Origin: Armatimonadota bacterium
GTDB lineage: Bacteria; Armatimonadota; DTGP01; JAKQQT01
Direction: 5' to 3'
NCBI GenBank assembly: GCA_036504095.1
Contig: DASXVS010000045.1
Coordinates: forward strand, 124,001 to 188,000
Length of the DNA stretch: 64,000 bases
The notes under the pieces: generated by a model
Seen by the model: the letters and a program-made list of their open reading frames with translations, nothing else
Told to the model about the DNA's origin: nothing
Databases searched by the model: none
In this document: positions 34,266 to 43,588 of the stretch, one piece after another
Layout of the letters: each line of letters begins with the position of its first letter
Numbering within the stretch: the stretch's first letter is position 1
Translations under genes and position numbers: made by a program

Positions 34266-36977
34266 ATGAGAAACAGGCTTTTGCTGCCCCTGGTATCCCT
34301 TGCGCTTGCATCATTGCCATCCTCGGCGGCAGACTGGTACGTCACAACGGGCGGCACCGGAACCCAGACGGGCGCAGACTGGGACAACGCGCTGCCCACC
34401 ATTTCCAAGGCGATGCAGCTCGCTTCCAGCGGGGATACCATCTCCGTCTGGGTGGGCGGGTACCACGAGCGGATCACCCTGAAGTCCGGTGTCCACCTTG
34501 TCGGAGGTTATTTCTTCAACGCGATCCGGCTTCCGTTCTGGTCGATTATCGACGGTGACGGTGGAGGCTCCGTGGTCACGGTTCAACCCGGTTCCGGGCC
34601 CAGCACAGTGCTGAACGGTTTCACCCTCCAGAATGGCAGCGGGACGCGCAGGGATGCGGCGTCGCCCGATATGTTCGGCGGCGGCATCTACTGCGCAAAC
34701 GCGAAGCCTACCCTCCAATACAATCACATCACCGGCTGCCGCGCCACGTACGGCGGCGGCATCTACCTCGATAACGCCGCAGCGGACATCTCCCTGTGCC
34801 ATTTCACCAACAACCGGGCGGTGGACGGTGCTGGCATCTTCTCCAATAACGGCTCGCCCCCTATCTACATCTGCACCTTCCTCCGGAATGTGGCGTACAG
34901 GAACGGCGGGGCGGTGGCGGGCAGCGTGACTCCCCTGATGATGCTGGCCTGCAACACGTTCGAGGCAAATAGCGCGTCGCACAATGGCGGTGCGGTGTTT
35001 GTGAACGGCGGCACGCTTTTGAACAATACCTTCATACGTAACACCGGCGCCGCCGGAGCTGTATTCGTGGACGCCGGGAATCCCGTCCAGGTCGTCAACA
35101 ACATCGTCTCCCGCAATGAGACCGGCGTGGCGATAGCGCCGGGCGGCAGCGTTTCCATTCATCATAACGACGTGGTGATGAACGCGTTATTCGATTATTC
35201 GGGTATCGCGAATCCCACGGGTCAAAACGGTAACATCAGCGCTGACCCTGCCCTCGCCGATCCGCTCGTGGGAGACTATACGCCGTGTCCCGGGTCCCCC
35301 TGCATTGACAAGGGGGACGACTCGCTCGTCCAGACCGGGTGGAATGACTACTACCTGAAGCCGCGGATATCGGGCGTCTCCGCGGACATCGGAGCGGCGG
35401 AGTGGCAGCAACCCACTGCGCCGAAACCGCTGGCGGTCCGCGTGCGGCCTGACGGCGACGATGCCAATGACGGCGCCGATTGGGCGCATCCAAAGCGCAC
35501 GATACAGGCAGCCGTGGACAGCGCCATCCTGTTGGACAGGGAGGTTTGGGTGGCCGCCGGCACATATGGCAATGACGTCAATATCCTCAAGGGCAACGTC
35601 ATGCTTTACGGCGGCTTCGCCGGCGACGAAACGATGCGGAACCAGCGTAATCCCGCTGTCAACAAGTCTATCATCGACCGATGCCTGGTGCAGATTGCGG
35701 ATCTTCCCAGAAAAGACAACCGCACGATAGTGGACGGGTTCACCATCCACGACGGCAGGGGATACTCGTCCGGGTTGTCCTACCAGGAGGGAGGCGGGCT
35801 AGATATCAACGGTTCCGCGCCCATCATCTCTGGGAACACGATCGAGGGCAACTATCTGACCACTGTTGACAGCTATGGTGGCGGACTCTACGTGGGATAC
35901 ACCTCATCGTCCTCGAACACCGATAGGCCGTATATCTCCTGCAATGTCATCCAGGGAAACTATGCGCGCGTGGGAGGGGGAATCTACATCACCTACTCCG
36001 ATGCTTATGTCCGCAACAACGTCATCGAGATTAACCACTCCGAGACTCGTAACACCTATCCGGGATTCGGAGGCGGCATTGCCACCGAACACGCGACGGC
36101 GACGATAACGGGCAATACCATCCGAGGCAATCACGCGGACAGTACAGGAGGGGGCATCTATTGCTACGATCTGCCGGTCGTGGTACGGGACAATGCTGTT
36201 GTCGAGAACACGTCTGACGAGTTTTCGGCAGGCATCCATTGCTCAACTGATGCCCAGATACTCAATAACGTCATAAGGGGAAACGTGAGTTCGAACTCGG
36301 TCGGAGGACTGTCTTTAAAAAACGGAACGATCACCCTCGCAAACAACCTCATCGCCGTGAATAAATCCACGTCTTATGCGGGGGGGCTATGGGCGCATGA
36401 AGCAAGCGTGAACCTTTACAATAATACATTCGCCAGCAACGATCACGAGGCGGTGGAGATGATCTCGACTGCGGCAGCGCATACGCTCAACGTGGCCAAC
36501 AACATCATCACTGGAAGCGCCACCGGTATCCTGATAAACGCTCCGGCCCCATCGACCGTCACGCTGTCCACAAACTGCGTTTTCGGCAACATTACGAACT
36601 ATACCTACATCGCTCCGGGCGCGTCCGATATCCAGGTGAATCCCTTGTACGTAAACGCCACCGGCGGAGACTATCGGCTGCTTCCCGCCTCGCCCGCCAT
36701 CGACGTCGGTACGGACAGCGCGGCCACCGGCGACTGGGACCTCGATGGACGGCCCAGGATACAGGGCAGCCACGTCGATATGGGCGCCTATGAATATGTG
36801 GCTGTCGCGCAGACGGGAGCGGCAGCGGCGCTCACCGCGTTGAAGATCGCCGCGGGGCTGCAGACGGCAACGCCGTTTGATAAGATGGCGCTTGATGTGG
36901 AAAGCACCGGGACGTCGAACGGGGTCATCGATCTCGGCGATGCAGTTCGCCTGCTCCGCATGGCCGCGGGTCTCTGA
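34266..36977 (+). CDS. Secreted tandem right-handed beta-helix protein with dockerin-like C-terminus
   Basis: A 903-residue secreted protein. The signal peptide ends SLPSSAADW. Two beta-helix units follow, each opened by a DUF1565-like block: WYVTTGGTG near residue 25 and AVRVRPDGDDAND near 388. Each has many short turns of the type NGGAVF, GGGIYC and GNTIRGN. The second ends ASPAIDVG and GAYEYVA, after which ALTALKIAAG and VIDLGDAVRLLRMAAGL form a dockerin-like pair. Beta-helix proteins bind or cleave polysaccharides, but no catalytic site is evident. ATG 34266 has AGGAGG 7 nt upstream; two earlier ATGs are less well placed. Confidence 0.88.
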   Translation: MRNRLLLPLVSLALASLPSSAADWYVTTGGTGTQTGADWDNALPTISKAMQLASSGDTISVWVGGYHERITLKSGVHLVGGYFFNAIRLPFWSIIDGDGGGSVVTVQPGSGPSTVLNGFTLQNGSGTRRDAASPDMFGGGIYCANAKPTLQYNHITGCRATYGGGIYLDNAAADISLCHFTNNRAVDGAGIFSNNGSPPIYICTFLRNVAYRNGGAVAGSVTPLMMLACNTFEANSASHNGGAVFVNGGTLLNNTFIRNTGAAGAVFVDAGNPVQVVNNIVSRNETGVAIAPGGSVSIHHNDVVMNALFDYSGIANPTGQNGNISADPALADPLVGDYTPCPGSPCIDKGDDSLVQTGWNDYYLKPRISGVSADIGAAEWQQPTAPKPLAVRVRPDGDDANDGADWAHPKRTIQAAVDSAILLDREVWVAAGTYGNDVNILKGNVMLYGGFAGDETMRNQRNPAVNKSIIDRCLVQIADLPRKDNRTIVDGFTIHDGRGYSSGLSYQEGGGLDINGSAPIISGNTIEGNYLTTVDSYGGGLYVGYTSSSSNTDRPYISCNVIQGNYARVGGGIYITYSDAYVRNNVIEINHSETRNTYPGFGGGIATEHATATITGNTIRGNHADSTGGGIYCYDLPVVVRDNAVVENTSDEFSAGIHCSTDAQILNNVIRGNVSSNSVGGLSLKNGTITLANNLIAVNKSTSYAGGLWAHEASVNLYNNTFASNDHEAVEMISTAAAHTLNVANNIITGSATGILINAPAPSTVTLSTNCVFGNITNYTYIAPGASDIQVNPLYVNATGGDYRLLPASPAIDVGTDSAATGDWDLDGRPRIQGSHVDMGAYEYVAVAQTGAAAALTALKIAAGLQTATPFDKMALDVESTGTSNGVIDLGDAVRLLRMAAGL

Positions 36978-37002
36978 AGGCTGTCGCTTGAACCAGGCTG
37001 GC

Positions 37003-37165
37003 GGAGTCGAAGGACGCCATGCTGCCGGCTCCTTCGATTACGTCCGCACGCTCGTTACGCATCAGGATGCCTCGAACATTGATTGATCAGAGGTATTCTG
37101 AGCGTAACGGAGCGAAGTCAGCCTGTCCTGAGATTGCCTAAGGAGGCGGAACGGAGTCGAAGGAC
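37003..37165 (+). repeat. Degenerate dispersed repeat with GAGTCGAAGGAC motifs
   Basis: The motif GGAGTCGAAGGAC occurs at 37003-37015 and GGAGTCGAAGGAC again at 37153-37165. Between them lie AGCGTAACGGAGCGAAGTC and CTGTCCTGAG segments. This resembles TCGAAGGA/TCCTGAGC-type intergenic repeats seen in several bacterial phyla. No gene is present in 36978-37197. Confidence 0.5.
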
Positions 37166-37197
37166 TACCGCCAAGCACGGTTGTCGGGTTTGAAGGT

Positions 37198-38916
37198 TCA
37201 GACGCCACCCTTCATCGCCCTGGCGATCTTTGTCCAGGTGTCGCGGAGGGTTGCCGTGCGATTGAAGACCAGTTTGTCGGGGGTGGAGTCGCTGTCCACG
37301 CAGAAATACCCCTGACGTTCGAACTGGTACCGCGTTCCCGGCTTGGCGCCGACGATGCCTGGCTCGACGAAGCAGATTGTTTCCTTCAGCGAATTCGGGT
37401 TCAGGTTGTCGAGGAACGTCTTGTCATCCTCTACGTCGTCCGGATCCGGCTTCAGGAAAAGGTGGTCATATAGGCGCGCCTCGGCGGGCACCGCGTGTTC
37501 CGCGGAGACCCAGTGCATCGTCGCCTTCACCTTGCGGCCATCCGGCGCATCGCCACCGCGTGTCGCGGGGTCATACGTGCATTGAAGCTCCACGATTTCG
37601 CCGTTCGCGTCCTTCACGACGCCCTCGCACCGAATGAAATACGCGTAGCGAAGGCGGACCTCCCTGCCGGGAGCGAGGCGGAAGAATTTCGGCGGCGGAT
37701 CCTCGCGGAAGTCGTCGCGCTCGATGAAGAGCTCTCGACCGAAAGGCACCTTTCGGGTGCCGGCGTCGGCATCCTCCGGGTTGTTGACGGCGTCCATTTC
37801 CTCAATCTGCCCCTCGGGATAGTTCGTGATAACCACCTTGATCGGATCGAGCACCGCCATCACGCGAGGTGCGCGCTTGTTCAGATCGTCGCGCACACAA
37901 TCCTCCAGCACAGCAACCTCGACCATATTGTGCGCCTTGGCGACACCGATTCTCCGACAGAATTCCCGGATGGCTTCGGGCGTGTAACCGCGCCTCCGGA
38001 GTCCGGCGAGGGTGGGCAGGCGCGGGTCGTCATAGCCGTTGACGTAACGTCCGTCCACAAGGTCGATGAACCGGCGCTTGCTCATGACCGTGTAGGTCAT
38101 GTTCAGGCGGGCGAACTCGATTTGCCGCGGGTGGTAGATGCCCAGTTGGTCGATGAACCAGTCATACAACGGCCGGTGGTTCTCGTATTCCAGCGAACAC
38201 AATGAGTGCGTAACGCCCTCGATGGCGTCCTGAAGCCCGTGCGCCCAGTCGTACATCGGGTAGATGCACCATTTGTCGCCCTGGCGGTGGTGCTCGGTGT
38301 GGCGGATACGATACATCACCGGATCGCGAAGGAGGATGTTCGGCGAGGCCATGTCGATTTTCGCCCGCAGCGTTCTCGCGCCGTCCGGGAATTCGCCGGC
38401 CCGCATTCGCCGAAACAGATCGAGGTTCTCGGCGATTTCGCGGTCACGGTAGGGACTGTTGACTCCCGGCTCCGTAGGCGTTCCGCGCATCTCGATCATC
38501 TGCTCGGCCGTCAGGTCGCAGACGTAAGCGCTGCCCTGATTGATCAGTTGAACGGCCCATTCGTACTGCTGCTCGAAGTAATCGGAACCGAAGAAGAGCC
38601 TGTCGCCCCAGTCAACGCCCAGCCAGCGCACATCCTCGACGATTCCGTCCACGAATTCCTGCTCTTCTCTCGCGGGGTTGGTGTCGTCGAATCGCAGGTT
38701 GAACAACCCGCCAAAATCCTGGGCGATGCCGTAGTTGACCCACAACGCCTTGGCGTGGCCGATGTGCAGATAGGCGTTCGGTTCCGGGGGAAAGCGGGTG
38801 TGCACGTGGTCGAAGCGACCCTCGGCGAGGTCCTGCTTGATGAATTCGCGTATGAAATCGGTCGGTTCGGCGCGCCCGGCGCCAGTCTCAGTGGTTGCTT
38901 TGTCAGTATCGTTCAT
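37198..38916 (-). CDS. glnS: Glutaminyl-tRNA synthetase
   Basis: A class I aminoacyl-tRNA synthetase of 572 residues that charges tRNA-Gln directly. The HIGH motif is in [10 protein letters not shown], the KMSKS-like loop is VMSKRR, and RFPPEPNAY precedes the active site. The C-terminal beta-barrel anticodon-binding domain is complete, with LNPNSLKE and YFCVDSDS. It resembles GlnRS rather than GluRS because of this all-beta C-terminal region. It lies about 3 kb from the tRNA-Gln gene it should serve. No gatCAB genes appear in the window. Confidence 0.95.
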   Translation of the reverse strand: MNDTDKATTETGAGRAEPTDFIREFIKQDLAEGRFDHVHTRFPPEPNAYLHIGHAKALWVNYGIAQDFGGLFNLRFDDTNPAREEQEFVDGIVEDVRWLGVDWGDRLFFGSDYFEQQYEWAVQLINQGSAYVCDLTAEQMIEMRGTPTEPGVNSPYRDREIAENLDLFRRMRAGEFPDGARTLRAKIDMASPNILLRDPVMYRIRHTEHHRQGDKWCIYPMYDWAHGLQDAIEGVTHSLCSLEYENHRPLYDWFIDQLGIYHPRQIEFARLNMTYTVMSKRRFIDLVDGRYVNGYDDPRLPTLAGLRRRGYTPEAIREFCRRIGVAKAHNMVEVAVLEDCVRDDLNKRAPRVMAVLDPIKVVITNYPEGQIEEMDAVNNPEDADAGTRKVPFGRELFIERDDFREDPPPKFFRLAPGREVRLRYAYFIRCEGVVKDANGEIVELQCTYDPATRGGDAPDGRKVKATMHWVSAEHAVPAEARLYDHLFLKPDPDDVEDDKTFLDNLNPNSLKETICFVEPGIVGAKPGTRYQFERQGYFCVDSDSTPDKLVFNRTATLRDTWTKIARAMKGGV

Positions 38917-39042
38917 AGTCTCATTCTATCTTGTCGGCGGAAACGGCCGTACATCAGGTCCGGGAAATCACAGTGAGATCATGGTGGCACGACTTGCTGG
39001 GTTGGTCAAAGGCGGCCCAACGCCCCACGGCGGCGCGCTTGA

Positions 39043-39071
39043 TTGACCCCCGCACCCCCGCGCCGTATAAT
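39043..39071 (+). promoter_or_regulatory. Sigma-70 promoter of tRNA-Pro
   Basis: TTGACC (39043-39048) and a perfect TATAAT (39066-39071) are separated by 17 bp; the tRNA begins 9 bp after the -10. It could also drive recG. Confidence 0.85.
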
Positions 39072-39080
39072 GTGCATGTG

Positions 39081-39157
39081 CGGGGTGTGGCGCAGCTTGG
39101 TAGCGCGTTCGCTTTGGGAGCGAAAGGTCGCTGGTTCGAATCCAGTCACCCCGACCA
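39081..39157 (+). tRNA. tRNA-Pro (anticodon TGG)
   Basis: A 77-nt gene with encoded CCA. Acceptor CGGGGTG pairs with CACCCCG; the anticodon loop TTTGGGA between TTCGC and GCGAA gives TGG; the T arm has GGTTCGAATCC. No clear terminator separates it from recG, 70 bp downstream, so read-through is possible. Confidence 0.97.
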
Positions 39158-39227
39158 TACTGGAACACGGATGATGGAAGATGGACGCTGGATTGGGCTT
39201 CCTCACCGAATCCTGCAGGAGAACCCC

Positions 39228-41339
39228 ATGGAGAACCGCCGCCCGGCACGTTCATCTGCCCCGCCCATCGATCTTCAAACCCCTGTTACTTTCGTAAAGG
39301 GGGTGGGGGAGACCCGGGCGAAACTCCTCGCCAAACTCGGCCTCATCACCGCCGGCGACCTCCTGACGTACTACCCCAAGCGCCACGAAGACCGCTCCCG
39401 CGTCTCGCTGATTTCCAACGTTGAGGACGGCGAGGCCGCCGTTTTCCACGTCAAGATACTCGGCGCCGAAACCAAGGCCACCCGGAGCGGTGTACGGCTC
39501 ACCAAGGTCACCGTTGAGGACGCATCCGCGATGGCGGGTATGACGTTCTTCAACCAGCCCTGGCTCAAGGATAAGTTCTACCGCCTGCGCGGCCAGACCG
39601 TGCCGGTGTATGCGACAGTGGCGCGCGATTCGTACGATGGTATCCTCGAACTCAAGGACGCCGAGGTGGATGACGGCACCAATGCGTCGTCGATGATGCT
39701 CGGTCGCATCGTGCCGTTCTATGGCCTCACCGAAGGCCTTCCCCAGAACACGATGCGGCGCATTATGCAGGCCGCCATCCCGGCTCTGGCGCCGCTTGCG
39801 GCCGAACCTCTGCCGTCGGACCTGCTCGATCGCCTCGATCTGATGTCGGTGGACGAAGCCCTGCGGCAGTACCATTGGCCCGAGTCGCTTGAAGCGTGCG
39901 AGGCCGCGCGGCGGCGGCTCGTATTCGAAGAGTTGTTCCTTCTCCAGACCGCGCTTGCCATCCGGCGCAAGCATGAAGTCCTGGATATCCCCGGCATCGC
40001 CTTCGAGATACCCCCGGGATTTGAACGTGAGTTCGAGCAGACACTGCCGTTTGAGTTCACGGCCGCCCAGTCTCGGGTCGTGGATGAGATCCTCGCCGAT
40101 ATGCGCCTGCCCAGGCCCATGAACAGGCTGCTTCAGGGTGACGTGGGGAGCGGCAAGACGGTGGTTGCCGTTGCGGCAATGGCCGCCGCCGCGCACTCCG
40201 GTTACCAGGCCGCCGTTATGGCGCCCACGGAAATCCTTGCGGAGCAGCATTACCGCAGCATGAGCGCGCTGCTCGTTCCGCGCGGCCTGAGCGTCGAGAT
40301 GCTCAAGGGCAGCATGACAGCCAAGGAGAAGCGCGAAGCCCGCGACCGCCTCGCGATGGGCCTCAGCCCTATCGCCATCGGTACCCACGCGCTCATCCAG
40401 GACGATACCGTTTTCCGAAACCTCGGCCTGGTGGTCGTGGACGAACAACACCGCTTCGGTGTCGAGCAGCGCGCCAAACTCAGCCAGAAAGGCACTTTCC
40501 CTGATACGCTCGTGATGACCGCTACGCCGATCCCCCGGACTCTTGGCCTAACCGTCTACGGCGATCTGGATATCAGTTCCATCAACGAACTGCCGCCCGG
40601 CCGCAAGCCGATCAAGACCCATATCAAGCGGCCACAGGACCGGCAGTCGGTGTACGCAGCCGTCGAACGTCTCATCAACGAGGGCAGGCAGGCGTACGTT
40701 GTCTGTCCACTTGTTGAGGAGTCGGAGAAATCGCAGTCGCGCGCCGCGACGATGCTGGCCGAGGAACTCCAACGAACGGTCTTCCCGCATCGCCGGATCG
40801 GCCTCGTCCACGGCCAGATGCCGTCCGCGGAGAAGGACGAGACCATGACCGCATTCCGCGCGGGGGAAATCGACATCCTGGTGGCGACAACGGTCATCGA
40901 AGTCGGGGTGGACGTACCGAATGCGACGGTGATGGTGGTGGAAGGCGCGGAACGCTTCGGCTTGAGCCAGTTGCACCAGTTGCGCGGACGGGTCGGGCGC
41001 GGCGCGGAGCGCAGTTTCTGTATCCTCATCGCGAACCCCACCGTGGGGCAGAGCGACCAGCGGCTCGACATCCTGGCCAACTCCACGGATGGTTTCGAGA
41101 TCGCGGAGCAGGATCTGCGCCTGCGCGGCCCCGGCGAATTCCTGGGGACGCGCCAGAGCGGGATGCCGGGTTTGAAGATCGCGAACATCATCACGGACAT
41201 CGCGATCCTGTACGAAGCGCGGGAGGCGGCTCTCGTCCTCCTGGCGGACGACCCCACGCTTTCCAAGCCCGCGCATCACCCGTTGAAGACCGCCATCGAG
41301 CGGGACTATGCCGAGTTCGCGCTGGCGAACGTGAGTTGA
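39228..41339 (+). CDS. recG: ATP-dependent DNA helicase RecG
   Basis: A 703-residue superfamily 2 helicase that reverses stalled replication forks and branch-migrates Holliday junctions. The N-terminal wedge domain (OB fold, about 60-150) precedes the helicase core: motif I LLQGDVGSGKTVVA, Ia APTEILAEQH, II VVVDEQHRFG (DEQH), III VMTATPIPRTL and VI QLRGRVGRG. AGGAG lies 6 nt before the ATG at 39228. Upstream extension would run into the tRNA-Pro gene, so the shorter start is right. The length is normal. Confidence 0.96.
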   Translation: MENRRPARSSAPPIDLQTPVTFVKGVGETRAKLLAKLGLITAGDLLTYYPKRHEDRSRVSLISNVEDGEAAVFHVKILGAETKATRSGVRLTKVTVEDASAMAGMTFFNQPWLKDKFYRLRGQTVPVYATVARDSYDGILELKDAEVDDGTNASSMMLGRIVPFYGLTEGLPQNTMRRIMQAAIPALAPLAAEPLPSDLLDRLDLMSVDEALRQYHWPESLEACEAARRRLVFEELFLLQTALAIRRKHEVLDIPGIAFEIPPGFEREFEQTLPFEFTAAQSRVVDEILADMRLPRPMNRLLQGDVGSGKTVVAVAAMAAAAHSGYQAAVMAPTEILAEQHYRSMSALLVPRGLSVEMLKGSMTAKEKREARDRLAMGLSPIAIGTHALIQDDTVFRNLGLVVVDEQHRFGVEQRAKLSQKGTFPDTLVMTATPIPRTLGLTVYGDLDISSINELPPGRKPIKTHIKRPQDRQSVYAAVERLINEGRQAYVVCPLVEESEKSQSRAATMLAEELQRTVFPHRRIGLVHGQMPSAEKDETMTAFRAGEIDILVATTVIEVGVDVPNATVMVVEGAERFGLSQLHQLRGRVGRGAERSFCILIANPTVGQSDQRLDILANSTDGFEIAEQDLRLRGPGEFLGTRQSGMPGLKIANIITDIAILYEAREAALVLLADDPTLSKPAHHPLKTAIERDYAEFALANVS

Positions 41340-41429
41340 AAGCGGTAACCCAAAACAGCAATGATGTAGCGGGGGTTCCCGAGCCGTGCCGAAGATTGGC
41401 AGGCCGGCGGACCTTCGTTTCACGTTCAG

Positions 41430-41930
41430 ATGCCAAACGGACGCACAGCCATCTATCCGGGGACGTTCGATCCCGTCACCAACGGGCACGTTGACGTCAT
41501 CGAGCGCGCCGCCCGCGTTTTCGAGCGGGTCGTTGTCGCGGTCGCCGATAATGCATCGAAGGACCCGCTGTTCAGCGTCCCGGAACGGGTCGAGTTGCTG
41601 AGCGCGGTGACGGTCGGACTGGAAAACGTTTCGGTAACGTCGTTCCACGGCCTGTCCGTGGATTTTGCGAGGTCGAACGAGGCAACGGTTCTTATCCGTG
41701 GATTGCGCGCCGTTTCCGACTTCGAATACGAATTTCAGATGGCGTTGATGAACCGCCATTTGGCGCCGGACGTCGAGACAGTGCTGATCATGACGGATGC
41801 CGAAAAAGCGTTCCTCAGCAGCAGCACCGTGAAGGAAGTGGCGAGGCTGGGCGGCAACGTGCACGGCCTTGTTCCCGACGAGGTAGAGGCGGCTCTTCGG
41901 GCAAAAAGGAATGAGCAGCCACGAGGATGA
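41430..41930 (+). CDS. coaD: Phosphopantetheine adenylyltransferase
   Basis: Fourth step of coenzyme A synthesis: transfers AMP to 4'-phosphopantetheine. The 166-residue protein has the nucleotidyltransferase motif YPGTFDPVTNGHVDVI near the N-terminus, RGLRAVSDFEYE (substrate-binding) and the ISS-type FLSSSTVKEVA near the C-terminus. No strong Shine-Dalgarno precedes the ATG. It is followed after 18 bp by a SepIVA-like gene, as in Actinobacteria. Confidence 0.96.
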   Translation: MPNGRTAIYPGTFDPVTNGHVDVIERAARVFERVVVAVADNASKDPLFSVPERVELLSAVTVGLENVSVTSFHGLSVDFARSNEATVLIRGLRAVSDFEYEFQMALMNRHLAPDVETVLIMTDAEKAFLSSSTVKEVARLGGNVHGLVPDEVEAALRAKRNEQPRG

Positions 41931-41948
41931 TCGTGCGAAGGGCAGCGT

Positions 41949-42467
41949 ATGCAGGACTCCATAGCCAAATCCAGGGGCGATGACAGCGTACTTCAGATGA
42001 TGGATGAATTGGAGGACCTCATTTCGGAGGACCTCAAGGTTCCATTCGTCAATCGCGCAATCTGGGTGGACGTTGACGAGTTCTTCGCCCTCACGAACAA
42101 GATCCGGCTCGCGTTGCCGCAAGAGGTCCGTCGCGCGGACAGATTTGTGAAAGACGCCGATCGCCTCACACACGACGCGCAGGCCCAGGCCGCTCACATT
42201 GTGGATGAGGCGCGCGCCGAGGCGGACAGGCTGATCGCGGAGGCCGCCGAAAAAGCGCGGCTTGCCACCGAGTCAACCGAGATCAACCGCGCGGCAACCA
42301 TGCGCGCCAAGCAGCTCATGCAGGACGCCGAGGACCACGCGCGCGAGATCAAGAAGGGCGCAGACGACTACGCCCGCGAAGTCCTGGAGAACCTCGATAA
42401 TTACATCGCCCGCGTGATGTCAACGATCCGCCAGGGCAAGGACAAACTGGACACGAAGCGTCCGTAA
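41949..42467 (+). CDS. SepIVA/DivIVA-like coiled-coil protein
   Basis: A 172-residue protein with an N-terminal helical region (ELEDLISEDLKVPFVNRA) and a long coiled coil from about residue 75 to 165, rich in Ala, Glu and Arg (DEARAEADRLIAEAAEKA). In Actinobacteria the gene after coaD encodes SepIVA, a DivIVA-like protein needed for cell division. Position and architecture match, but sequence evidence for that function is only suggestive. GAAGGG lies before the ATG. It is probably co-transcribed with coaD. Confidence 0.65.
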   Translation: MQDSIAKSRGDDSVLQMMDELEDLISEDLKVPFVNRAIWVDVDEFFALTNKIRLALPQEVRRADRFVKDADRLTHDAQAQAAHIVDEARAEADRLIAEAAEKARLATESTEINRAATMRAKQLMQDAEDHAREIKKGADDYAREVLENLDNYIARVMSTIRQGKDKLDTKRP

Positions 42468-42507
42468 CGCGCCCGTCCGGCAAACTCATGAATGAAGGAA
42501 GGCTCTG

Positions 42508-43506
42508 ATGCCTCTCGCAGATATCCTACAGCGCTCCAAAGCGCAACCGCAGCGAATCGTCTTCCCCGAAGGCGAAGAGCCACGAACCATCCAGGCCGCA
42601 CAAATTCTGGTGCGCGACAAGATCGCGTATCCTATCCTGCTCGGCAATGTGGACGCCATCAAAGCCGCCGCGGCGGCGTGCCAGGCTGACACTTACGGTG
42701 TGACCATTATCGATCCCGCCACCTCCAGCCTTCGGGCGCAGTTCGCTCAACGGTTATTTGAGCTACGCCAGAAGAAGGGCATGACCCTGGAGCAGGCAAG
42801 CGAACTTGTCCTCAACCCGATGTATTTCGGCGTTTTGATGGTTGACGCGGACGAGGCGGACGGCGAGGTTTCCGGCGCGGTACACAGCACCGCCGACACA
42901 TTGCGCCCGGCCTTGCAGGTTCTCGGCGCGGCGCCCGGCACACCGCTCGTCAGCAGCGCGATGGTAATGGAGACTCCAAAACCTGAATACGGCGAGAAGG
43001 GGACTCTCGTCTTCGCGGACTGCGGCCTCGTGGTGAATCCAAGCGCCGAGGAACTTGCCGCCATCGCATTTTCGACGGCTCAGACGGCGCGCCACTTGTT
43101 GGATATTGAGCCTCGCGTCGCGATGCTTTGTTTCAGCACGAAGGGAAGCGGCAAAGGCGACGTGGTTGATAAAGTCGCGGAAGCTACGCGGATCGTACGC
43201 GAGCGGTATCCGGTTCTCGAGATTGATGGCGAGCTTCAGGCGGACGCCGCTCTGGTGCCGTGGGTTGGAGAGAAAAAGGCGCCGGGGAGCCCCGTCGCCG
43301 GCCGCGCGAACGTTCTGATCTTCCCGGATCTGGCGTCGGGCAATATCGGTTACAAGCTGGTTGAACGCCTCGCGGGAGCACAGGCGATGGGGCCGATCCT
43401 GCAGGGCTTGGCCAAGCCGGTAAACGACTTGTCCCGCGGCTGCAGTGCCGCGGATATCGTCAATGTGGCGGCGATCACAGGGCTGCAAGCTCTCGGCGCC
43501 AGATAG
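42508..43506 (+). CDS. pta: Phosphate acetyltransferase
   Basis: Interconverts acetyl-CoA and acetyl phosphate. The 332-residue protein is the short single-domain form. Family blocks are [15 protein letters not shown] at the start, [15 protein letters not shown] in the middle, [16 protein letters not shown] and [16 protein letters not shown] near the C-terminus. AAGGAAGG precedes the ATG. A hairpin lies between it and ackA, its functional partner: together they make ATP and acetate from acetyl-CoA, or activate acetate. Confidence 0.95.
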   Translation: MPLADILQRSKAQPQRIVFPEGEEPRTIQAAQILVRDKIAYPILLGNVDAIKAAAAACQADTYGVTIIDPATSSLRAQFAQRLFELRQKKGMTLEQASELVLNPMYFGVLMVDADEADGEVSGAVHSTADTLRPALQVLGAAPGTPLVSSAMVMETPKPEYGEKGTLVFADCGLVVNPSAEELAAIAFSTAQTARHLLDIEPRVAMLCFSTKGSGKGDVVDKVAEATRIVRERYPVLEIDGELQADAALVPWVGEKKAPGSPVAGRANVLIFPDLASGNIGYKLVERLAGAQAMGPILQGLAKPVNDLSRGCSAADIVNVAAITGLQALGAR

Positions 43507-43515
43507 CAAGACTCC

Positions 43516-43550
43516 AGGGGGCTACAGCGCTGAATCGCGCGCAGCCCCCT
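43516..43550 (+). other. Hairpin between pta and ackA
   Basis: AGGGGGCT (43516-43523) pairs with AGCCCCCT (43543-43550), with an inner GCGC/GCGC pairing. The stem is followed only by TGTCACG, so it may reduce rather than stop transcription into ackA. Confidence 0.6.
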
Positions 43551-43588
43551 TGTCACGTCGCCGGTTCGGCCGGCATACAGGAATCTGA

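Noticed and set aside
38968-39255. ORF with GDWIRTSDLSLPKR text over tRNA-Pro
   Set aside because: Antisense of the tRNA-Pro gene; the same type of artefact.
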